Positions 21,617 to 30,944 of a stretch of 64,000 nucleotides of DNA are shown here, piece after piece (the stretch's first letter is position 1; every line of letters begins with the position of its first letter). The translations under genes and the position numbers were made by a program. Source of the DNA: Platerodrilus igneus (lineage: Eukaryota > Arthropoda > Insecta > Coleoptera > Lycidae). The notes under the pieces were generated by a model. The model worked only from the letters and a program-made list of their open reading frames with translations, searched no databases and was not told the origin of the DNA. The stretch lies in the NCBI GenBank assembly GCA_036346225.1, contig JARFIW010000588.1:4965501-5029500 (forward strand), written 5' to 3'.

Positions 21617-21992
21617 CTGACACATCTGTTTGTTGACAAGTAGGAACTAATTCCTGTAATGTATCATAACCTTTTTTTATTGCATCTCTACGTTTTTGTT
21701 CTGCTTGTGTATGTGCTTCCCTTCTTCGTTCTTTATAACTTAAAGGGCAACTCTTTTCACTTTCTTCATCATCATCTACAATGTGTGTTCATTAATAAAG
21801 TACGTAGCAAAAGTATATTTAGTTTTCTTACAAATTAGGTTTGCATTAATAAAAAGTATTGTTAATACTAAGTTGATCTTAACTGAGAGAATTACCTGTG
21901 TTTTGAGAACTCGATTGTAGCATACTCGTTGGAAAAGCAATGCGCTCGGATGATAAAGATCTCTTAGGAATAACGCTGGCTTCGGATTTCAT
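21617..21992 (-). CDS. bigmax: Mlx/bigmax bHLH-zip transcription factor, first two coding exons
   Basis: Exon 1 is 21992-21896: ATG, then MKSEASVIPKRSLSSERI, ending at the donor GTAATT. Exon 2 is 21775-21617: acceptor TTGTAG, an acidic DDDEESEKSC, then the basic region and helix 1 REAHTQAEQKRRDAIKKGYD and LQELVPTCQQTD, ending at a GTAATA donor. The intron is phase 1 at both ends and the frame is open across it. The His, Glu and Arg-Arg of the basic region are those of E-box (CACGTG) binding bHLH proteins. The H-T-Q-A-E-Q-K-R-R-D-A-I-K-K-G-Y string is the Mlx hallmark. Mlx dimerises with Mondo/ChREBP-type partners to control sugar-responsive genes in the nucleus. Helix 2, zipper and C-terminal exons are not found in the window to the left; they lie beyond it or are lost. 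The gene symbol is by homology. Confidence 0.88.
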
Positions 21993-22680
21993 CGTGAATA
22001 CTACTATAACTTCGCCATTACTTTATGAAGTGTTTTTTATGGTACAACATATGTATTAAACTGTTGATTACATAGATACAATTTGTATTTCAGCAAACTC
22101 GACCACCTGATATCAAAATAACAAGGTGACAGTTATCAGCTGTTGATCTCATAAACACAGAAGTTTCTACAACATGGAATATTGAAATTTAAATTATAAT
22201 ATAATACTGAGAAATTCACCAAAATATTAACTGGCCAATCCGGGATCTGTACCTTAACTTAATTATGGAGGAAAATCTATTTTATGTCGATTCGTTACAA
22301 ACCCAGGTGATTTATTTGCAATGAAATTTTGCTAATGTTCAAGCAATTATATACTTTATATAAAACTATAAAAGAAGATATTGGAGATATTTGAAGTAGT
22401 GTCGATTTTTGAAAACGCGCAATGGAGTAATTTCTTCCTAAACTAAAGTAAACAATCTTGTTCCTATAAAAGTATTTTACGCTACACCAAAGAAGAGAAG
22501 TACTAAATCGAATTCATATCGAAACACCTAATAAAATAACCAGAAGTATTATACTGTTGCGAACTATTAGGCAACCCGTCAAACACGCAAGCTACTTAAG
22601 AAAAGTATATTCCACAGAAGTCTCGAACCTTCCTGCAAACAGTAGAATATAAGTCATCTATTTAATTATAGAGTATATAT
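21993..22680. promoter_or_regulatory. Upstream region of Mlx/bigmax
   Basis: Upstream of the minus-strand ATG at 21992. No ORF or repeat recognised; the 5' UTR and promoter should lie here. No convincing TATA box is seen. Further right begins BEL gag debris. Confidence 0.35.
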
Positions 22681-23519
22681 TTAGTATTCCAAATTACGAT
22701 AACGAAGACAAAATAGAAGAAAATCCGATAAGTCTTTTATTTCCTGGACAGATTTTAACGTGTTGATTGCATTGAAATGCACATGTATGAAATATGATAA
22801 AGAACCAGTGGACTTATATTGAAGAATTTTATTCAAATAAAAATTTGTAATTCTTCGGGGGGAATCATATCGGTCCACAAGTTTTTTAAAAGCTTTTTCA
22901 TACAAAGTGAGCTCTAACGCTAAATCAGAAATGAGGTTCAGTGCTTCCCCTTGCAAGTACGATCTGAAATAGCGATATTTTAAAAACACTGGAATTGACT
23001 TATTTTCATGCACAACACTCGATATGTTGTGATGAAATTACTCCACTTATCAATGGTACCATCGAACAAGGGAATTTCTAAGGGTTTTAAGCACTCGACG
23101 AAGGGACCATTGAAAACATCCCCAAAAATAGATTTCGAAGAATTTTCCTTCAATTCGAGGTATTTCGAATGAATCACGTCAAACAAATCATCGAAAGCTG
23201 CTAAATTTGATTTTACGTGTAATTTCCGGTCGGTCTTAGTCGCATTAAATTCTATTATTTCCAACTGTAATTTTTCAAGAGCATTTTCAATATTCTGTAA
23301 GCTTTGCATTTTAGCTACGAGCATGTTCAATTTATTTATGTTTGCCGATTTAGCAACATCCCAAATGCCTTGTAAATGCCTAAATAAAGCGTCTTGTTGT
23401 GAATATAAAGATATCCTGTCGGAAGGCATCTTAAGAAAATAACATACATTATACGCAATTTGAATTAAACTGTACTTATAATGAAAATTAAATTGCAGTC
23501 GTAAATAAGCATAAACCAC
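22681..23519 (-). pseudogene. BEL/Pao gag fragment, second family
   Basis: Two overlapping frames. 23519-22980 has an N-terminal coiled-coil part (LVAKMQSLQNIENALEKLQLEI) and LKPLEIPLFDGTIDKWSNFITTYR. 23013-22681 has SIPVFLKYRYFRSYLQGEALNLISDLAL and FKKLVDRYDSPRRITNFYLNKIL. Together they match the DUF1759 block of BEL Gag, with a frameshift at about 22995. The original start is probably MPSDRISLYSQQ within the first frame. No protease or RT follows at lower coordinates. Confidence 0.8.
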
Positions 23520-24515
23520 CTGTACGTATTGATAATTATTATTTACCTACAGGTCAAGTTCAAATTAGAGGTAATACAACAATTCGATATGAATACATTC
23601 ATATCAAATAATTTATTTTTGAGTAACCTTGTGATAATATTAAGGTAAAGCAAGTTCCTCAGTATTCACGAAAAACAATTTTATTTTAATCAATGCGGCT
23701 CCAAGAACCAAAAAATCTATGTTCAAGTTTTAGCTGAACCAGAGAAACGCTAGTTCGGAACAATAAATACAATTGTATGAAAAATAACAAATGTGGTGAA
23801 AAAACTTACTGCATTTAAAAACTATCACAACACTATAATGCACCTGTTTAGGCAGAAGGTTAAAGGAGAGTTAAATGGAAGGAAATAGGGTTGATATTCG
23901 ATATTAACAAAATTTCTAAACCGGCGCAAAAGAGCTTCTAATGGACTGTATCGAGGCATACTGATTCCGGCGATCTTTATTGTTGTGATAAAGTCCCCCT
24001 TTTGCAGATCGACGTAAAATAGCGTGCGCCTTGATCACTGAGAAACTTACTATTTATTTACAATGGACAAAGACCTTAACAATGTTTTTTTCAAAGAGTT
24101 TTGAAATCATATTTTCTTTAAGCAAATAAATATGTTATTTCCAACGAGGATAAATACTTTATACAATTTACCTTTCAGAAAAGTATTATTTGAAATTTAT
24201 TTAGTATTTTAAAAGAGAATGTGACTCGTTTTACGGTCTTTAAATTGCACTAAAACTTTTATTTTTCATGAGAATAAATGTTTGTACGCGGATTTTAACA
24301 CAATCAATGAATGCCTTTTATTTCACATTTTAAAATTGAACTTTGACTTTCAGATTTATAAATTCAATGGGAACTGTACTTTTATCCGGATTTTAAAGTA
24401 ATCTTATGACAATACCATACAGGGTAAAATTAAATATTGAGAAATTTAATTTTTTTTTTGGGTGGGTTTCACAAAATTTGGTGCTCAATGACCTCTTGTT
24501 ACCACATAATCACAT

Positions 24516-24519
<4 letters not shown>
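23520..24519. other. Non-coding stretch
   Basis: About 1 kb without a supported gene. It may contain the leader or LTR of the BEL fragment above, but no repeat partner is present. AT-rich. Confidence 0.4.

Positions 24520-24556
<37 letters not shown>
24520..24556. repeat. (TA)n microsatellite
   Basis: Uninterrupted TA dinucleotides. Confidence 0.95.
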
Positions 24557-24557
<1 letters not shown>

Positions 24558-24895
24558 CAAGACAAGTTATTTGCAGTCTGCAATAAGGAATTTGTGTAGA
24601 ACACAATAAAAAATAAGATGTATCTGTAAATAAACTCTTATGAAAATAATAAGAGCTTATTGACGAATACAATTTTGCTCTAACATTCCGCAAATCTCAA
24701 TGGCCAAACTTACTTGTATAGCCATCTATAGAACCACGATGAAGTTTCGGATCTATTTTTGTACTTCCACGCTTAGTAGTGTTGGCGTTTTACCACCTGA
24801 TGGCGATATTATTTACTTTTGCCATAGTACAAAGATTCTTTCGAAATTATATCAGTATAATAGCTTCGAATACTTCATAGAGTTGTTGGAAACTA

Positions 24896-24940
24896 ATCTA
24901 CTCTGACGAAGCTTAAAGAAGCTGAAACCGGTAAGTGGAT
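24896..24940 (+). ncRNA. Type I-like hammerhead ribozyme
   Basis: All core elements are in order: CTGACGA (24903-24909, the conserved CUGANGA box), a 5-bp stem II AGCTT/AAGCT closed by AAAG (24910-24923), and GAAA (24924-24927). A minimal stem III ACC/GGT without a loop follows (24927-24932), then the cleavage-site base A at 24933. Stem I pairs 24896-24902 (ATCTACT) with 24934-24940 (AGTGGAT): seven pairs, one of them G-U. The predicted self-cleavage is after 24933. Such loop-less stem III hammerheads are known from Penelope-like elements and other small retroelements, where they act as dimers. No matching ORF is identified nearby. Confidence 0.65.
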
Positions 24941-25034
24941 GTTTCCCCACCTTGTGAAATAATAGGGCTATGGTTTTGTTAATGGCTATACAACTAATAG
25001 CTCCGCTCTAATTTAGTACTCTCTCAAAAACATT

Positions 25035-25162
25035 CGAGCCCCCAACGTTGGGCCGTCAAAATTACTGTGTAACCTTATACGAATCGAGCCTCACTTTTGG
25101 GTCGCCAAAATTACTGTGTAACCTTATAAGAATCGAGCCTCACGACTTGGGCGTCAAAATTA
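25035..25162 (-). promoter_or_regulatory. Triplicated PBS/leader unit beside LTR family 1
   Basis: Three direct repeats of about 50 bp start at 25035, 25085 and 25134 (each begins CGAGCC). Each contains a version of the minus-strand PBS-like box TTTTGGCGACCC or its variants. The unit nearest the LTR directly abuts it (AAATTA|TGCC). The complete family-1 element has the same CGAGCCTCACTTTTGGGTCGCC unit beside its LTR at 57247-57276. Confidence 0.7.
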
Positions 25163-27173
25163 TGCCGTGGAACTGGGGTAAAATCCTCACCAACAAAAAT
25201 ATATTCGAAAATTTTATATATTTTTCAAAACTCGACAATTCAAAAATTAAATAATACAAAAAAAAATTTCTTACCCGTTTTCCTCTCTTCCTCGGTTGAA
25301 TGGCCTTCTACAACTGCTTCCGGTTAGCTCATTTCGACCTCTTTTTGGATATCTATATTCACTCTCAAATTCTATCATTCACGCACACTCCCAATAAAAC
25401 CACAAAATACAACCAACATACAATCTTTTATTTATTCCTATTTACAAATGCATTTCAACACTGTCCATATTTTATTGTTCACGTTACACTTTAGTAACTC
25501 TTATTTTGTAGTGTCCTGTATTTAATTTTAAAATCATCAAACACATAAAATGTACTCGGAGTAAATGGACCTTGAATAATACCTTCTCTAAAATTCCTTC
25601 TTTATAATTTATTTATTTATTTTAATAATCTAAGTAAACTGTGGGGTATGGTGAGCTCATAATAACCCAACTGATTCTGCATAATGTATGCCTTTCTATT
25701 TTGCATACTCTTAAAATAAAAAAAACAAAGCCATGTACTCTTCACAAAATTTCACGTTCTTATGGAACGTTTAAAAGCTTTCTAGACACCTTCAATTTCT
25801 AGTTGAATACTGTAATAATGTTATTTACACATATTCTGTTCAATACGTAAATAATTCACTCTACCTTGAAAAACACTCTCATACGTCACCCCAATATTTA
25901 CAGTTTATAAGAATCACAATTTTAAATCGTTACCTGGAAATTTTTAGAAGATCTCCGCTCTGTAGATGATGCCATGTATTTTTCTATCTGGTCGGCAGGT
26001 CGTTTCTCGCTATTACTAGACGAACTCCATCTAAGTTGATCCGCCAACGCCGCCTTCTCGGTGTAACCAAATTCCAAATTTCATTTCAATTATACTTCTT
26101 TCACAGTAATCTACGTTACTTAATGTCCCGACACGAGTATTAAAATTATAGGTGATACCTCAAAAAATCTTAATCTCGGCACACTAACCGCGTACTAATT
26201 TAATTAAGAGGCTACCACTAAGCAATACAATTTAAATGATTTGATAATACCTACAACTCGTGTTAACTTTCATACGTGCTTTTGAGACGATCGAAATAAT
26301 AAGGCCTTTAATAATATTCTCCTAAACTATTTATATCTTTCCAATGTAACCTGTCCTGGCCACAGTTATCCGAAATCCCCTGCTCACAACAACACATTCC
26401 CACAATTTTGCACTCAACAACCCCAATTTCAACTACTCGAATTTGAGTACCTCGTTATAATATTTTAAGAAAATTACGCTACACTATCCTCGTGTCTATA
26501 TCAAGTCAAACTAAACATATCGACCAATCGTAGACCTAACGACGTTTCTCAAATCCCTCCTATACTATTGTGGTCTCATGCTTATACGTTTTCTACGTCT
26601 CCTTCTAACCTGGTTTGAGTGGTAGAAAATCAATATCCTTGTTTGTGCGGTGTCTACTACACGTGGACTTTCTCCGTGAGTTAAATAATCGCTCATTAGT
26701 ATTTCATGCTAAAACATCCGACCGCTTGAACAATCCTTAGAATAATTTGTTCGTTATCTACAAATTAAACAGAACTTGACATTTAGAAAATACGCAGGTG
26801 TTCAATCGTAACGTTTTAAATAACACTTCTATGATTTAGAGTTCGGCGTATTTCTACCCCACTGATATATTTGTCAGATAGCAACTCGTTTCATCTTGGT
26901 ATTATTGGGTTTTTACACGCTTTTATGCAAATTATACATCAATGATCGTTCAATTAAATTCAAATTAATAAATAACTTAATGGCATTGGCTTCTACCATT
27001 TAATTTCTTTGCAAACCTACTTAAATATCATTAATTACTTATAAAATTTTGTTAATACCTGAAACTTAAAAATGAATTAACTAATATAAATTTCGCACGT
27101 AATTTCTGGTTGTTCCTTTATGCAGGGTGTTTTGAAATTGCTTCTTTTATATTTATTTTTGATCTTTTAAAAC

Positions 27174-27175
<2 letters not shown>
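25163..27175 (-). repeat. Long LTR, family 1, copy A
   Basis: About 2.0 kb, closely similar throughout to 51906-53947 and 57277-59316. It starts TGCCGTGG on the plus strand and ends ..TTTTAAAACCA(CTATA), where a (TA)n run begins. With the PBS units at its left it is the 5' LTR of a minus-strand element whose body is lost. Short ORFs inside (for example 25300-25494) occur in all copies and are not genes. Confidence 0.85.

Positions 27176-27177
<2 letters not shown>

Positions 27178-27208
<31 letters not shown>
27178..27208. repeat. (TA)n microsatellite at the outer end of LTR copy A
   Basis: TA run directly abutting the LTR end; probable insertion target. Confidence 0.9.
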
Positions 27209-27211
<3 letters not shown>

Positions 27212-28677
27212 CGTGGAATTATAGGTTAAACAGGTCTAGATAATAAAAATTTTAACAACTGTGTATATAAGAAATAGGAACAATTTATTTACGCGCCAAA
27301 TTAATCAGTTTAGATAGTGAAGACGGACAGTTATTAACATATTTTGTATTTCTAAATCAGAAGGTTAAAATTACATAACGGGTAGAAGCTTTAGGGCACA
27401 TGAAAACTCAAGGATACGCATAATTAGTTGTAATAGTTTAAGTCAAGCGCATTGAATAAGAAGCGGAGCTTTCAAGTATAGAAAATCAATAATTTAAACA
27501 CATATTTCCATTTAAATAAACGAAAACGTTCGTTATACAAATCCTAAGAAGTGGTAAAACTCGGAATTATTATGTTTAAACGAACAAGTTGCTTCGAAGA
27601 AACACCTGTTAGTTAAAAGTCGAGTTTAAAGAACTGAAATATACGTTGAGACAGAATTCGTTGAAATTGTTTATAACGGTCGGTCCGACCAGCTGCTAAT
27701 ATAACAAGTGCTTTGAAGACTAAGTGAAATGAAAGATCTATAATGTAAAATAAACAGAGAACACGTATAAGAAAACGTTGGTTAAAACACATGTCTAAAA
27801 TACACGGAAGAACTGAAGGCCAACAACAATATAGATTTTTTGTAGCTTGAGATGGGTTCTGAAAGAGACAATAAATATGGGTAAAACGGAGAAAGGTAGC
27901 TAAGAGGTGGAACGTTATAACGGGGGAAAGCAATATCATTGGTCTAAGGCTAGCAGTTTTGAGAAGCTCGCATCCGTTGAAGTTATCGAACGAATTTCAT
28001 AATAACAGCTTGAGAATACTAAAGGGGTGGCAGAGATTTGGATAGCTAGTGAACATCGGTTGGATCCAGGCTATAATCACGAAGTGTATGGATATGGACA
28101 CAACGACGAGGGTTTTGGTACACATCTCCAGAGGTAACGATGGATGAAGCTTACTCCAGGTAAAGAAAATTAATTTCTTACTTTTTGCTTAAACATATGT
28201 GCTGATAATTTTGTGTTTGATTGTTTTGACTTATTCTTATATATTTTTAAGTACAGCGATATGGCTGTACTTAAAAATATATAAAAATCATTCAATGTAT
28301 ACAAACCAAATGATGTACATAAAACAAATTTTTTAAACTGTTTTGTATAATCCTAGCAAAATATGGTTTGACATTATTGAAATCAAATGATTGTGTAGGC
28401 AACTTAATTATTGGTAATCTTATATTTGAGGTAAGAAACTGTTTGTATCAAACAAAAATATGATTATATATAAAAATAGTTTGGTTAGTTATGTAATTCT
28501 ACTTTCAGTTATGAACATCCATTGAAAAAGTCTAATATGTTCAGCCGAAACGTTTGGAGTATAATAAATAATAAATCAACCTATTGAATATTTACATAGT
28601 TAATTAGACCTTAATACCTAAAAAAAATTTAAATTCTTATATTATCATAATAAAAGGTCAAGAATACATCATTTATA

Positions 28678-28709
<32 letters not shown>

Positions 28710-30348
28710 TATCGTATAATTTGTAGCTTAAAAATAGATAAGTAGGTTATAAGTCAAGCGAGAGTGTGTAACCTCGAGCTATGGAAAATTTAATTAGGGG
28801 TTTTTGGATAATTAAAATAGAGCTTATTCAACTTAAGGTAGGAAGAGTTAATTTGATTTTAGTTGCAGCTTTGCATTTATTTAGTAAGGAAATAGCATAA
28901 TATTTATAGAGTAGGACACTGATAGTGTAGAAGGATGTAAAATCTTTTCATATTATTTAGCATAGGATCAATATTTTTAGTAAATAAGAAACGTTTTAAT
29001 ATAGTATTTAAAACACGGGCTTGTTAGTGGTAGGTAAGAAAATCAATAATTTCTAAGAATGTAAATGAACGTTGAAACGCAGGCACGGATCGATATCACA
29101 AACGAAGACAGACTTTATCACATCATATGAAAGACGGGGATACAAAGTCTAAATTTCAGTTAAACCTCATAACAAACAAGGGAACAAAGACAATTCTGTA
29201 GCTTGTAGATAGAGTTGGACGAAAGATGTTTGTATCGATCAAAGATAGGGAGAGAAATTAAGTGATCCAATTGGACGTTACAGGTAGACGCGTAACAATT
29301 TTAGTATTAGAGATGGCAGATATCAACTGGGGGTTCGTAAGAATAAAGCATGAGTGGAACAAGGCGATATACAAGAGAAAGTGAAAAGAAATGTGTTTGA
29401 TTGAGTTGAGAGGCGTGAATGTAGCAAAAGTCAATGTTCTTTGAGGCTAGCGTTTGCCGAACGCACGGACGGTTGGCGGTTTTCGAACGAATTTTAAGTG
29501 TTTGTACGTTGTAATTCACGGAAAAATGAGAATCGTTGGTGTTTTAACTTGAAATTGGCGACGGTTATGCTTGTAATTTTTGGAAGCAGGCAGACGGTTG
29601 GCGGTTTACTAGGAATGTCTGTTTGTACGTTGTTGAGTACGTGTGAATTTAGAAACGGGGGGGGGACGTTTTGTTCTTATATAAACACCCTGGAGAAGGG
29701 TGACGCTCTCTTACTCTTTCTTCGTTCGTCTTCGATGATGACTCTAGTAGTGAATACTTTTAAGTGATTGTATATAGTTATTTGTAATTGCATACTAGTT
29801 GGTGTGTTGTGATGATAAGTTGATATATTGAAAAGCTTCCAATAAATATAGAGTTAAGAGCGAAGCGTGTATTACCCATGTAAGTACCAACTACAGTTTT
29901 TTGGATGTTGGAGCGTACAAATAGTTTCAAAATTTGGAATTTAATGGTGAATGCAGCAATTATTAATGGGTTATTTATAAATGGAAATATAATGGAAAAT
30001 TGTGGAAGTTTGGATGCATTTTGTGTATGGTAAATGAGGAAAGATTTGGATAGTAGCGTGCTAGGAGGAATGGTGATTGAACATGAAGAGCGGTTCTATA
30101 ACCGAGAGTTTTTTCAGACGGCATCATCGTCGAGGGCTGGTTTTCTGATACCTGCAGGAGAATAGTTACCAGGTAACGAATTTTATAAAACATTTTTGTG
30201 ATGGTGATTTGCTGCGTTTATTTTAATATTTTTGTACTTTGGAGTGATAATTCTTTATGAAATTCATGAACTGAAAATTTGATGGGACTTTATACGTAGA
30301 TGAAAACTTGTTTAGGTAGTAAGGGATGATTAATGTAAGGCTAACCAG
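27209..30348. other. Non-coding DNA, probably further long-LTR relics
   Basis: No supported ORF. It contains a (TA)n run at 28675-28710 and a perfect hairpin (28241-28284: 19-bp arms ATATATTTTTAAGTACAGC around GATATG). At about 29660-29760 there is a TATATAAACACCCTGG promoter-like element followed by a CT-rich start region. Segments after the (TA)n runs resemble one another weakly (GGGTAGAAGCTTTAGGGCAC near 27380; GTGTAGAAGCTTTGGGAAAA near 34227). The layout suggests plus-strand LTRs of another family. Confidence 0.35.
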
Positions 30349-30517
30349 GCATGTTGTACAAAGTAAAGAAGACTTGTTTTTACTATCGCAGTGCTATAAT
30401 TTTGCACTCAAGTTTAAATAGTTTTACTTTATAGTAAAAAAAAAGTAAAACTCTTTAAACTTGAGTGCAAAATCGTCTTCGATATAAACAAGTCTTCTTC
30501 ACCTGTTTACAACATGC
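30349..30517. mobile_element. Fold-back element (MITE-like), 169 bp
   Basis: The sequence is almost entirely an inverted repeat. The outer arms are GCATGTTGTACAAAG... and its counterpart ...GTTTACAACATGC. The inner arms TTTTGCACTCAAGTTTAAA and TTTAAACTTGAGTGCAAAA are perfect. No coding capacity. Confidence 0.75.
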
Positions 30518-30940
30518 TCGATTAGGACAAGGGTTAAAATCAGGTATGGGGTTAGCCCTCTTACTTTAGTAGGGTATTTGGTTGATAAAATTAGTGAATT
30601 TAAATACATTTTTGAAAAGGAATTGTTAATAATCCTAGTGATATCATTATATATAATGAAAGGAGTTTTGAAAATGCAATATTTATTTCGTGTTAATAGA
30701 GTTGCGTTATTTTGAGTATGATTGTAGGGTGGTGATTTGCTTTTAGATTACAGCGATGTGGCAGTGAGCGGGAGTTTTTAGATTCAGCAGTACAGGTAAG
30801 CGTCTTTGTTGGAATATTATTTTTGGGTATGATTTTTAAAAAAAGTTAAAAGTGTCCTAAATCTTCTCGCATGGGGGAGGTTTGAATCACCAGATGGGAG
30901 GTCTGGGACTATAAAAAATTAACGCATAACCGAAACATAG
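30518..30940. other. Non-coding stretch between fold-back element and pogo
   Basis: No ORF or recognised repeat. A CAG|GTAAGC donor-like site is at about 30796; no partner identified. Confidence 0.4.
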
Positions 30941-30944
30941 TCAC

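Noticed and set aside
22000..22680. Further Mlx coding exons upstream of exon 1
   Set aside because: The ATG at 21992 is followed by a complete exon, and no in-frame extension or acceptor is seen upstream.
25300..25494. ORF recurring at 52043-52240 and 57414-57611 (MAF.NCFRLAH...)
   Set aside because: It lies inside the long LTR of family 1 in all three copies, is antisense to the element and has no recognisable domain. Its repetition only reflects the repeat.
29498..29767. 89-residue ORF upstream of a CT-rich stretch
   Set aside because: No domain, no conserved counterpart; it lies in LTR-like non-coding DNA with a promoter-like element inside it.
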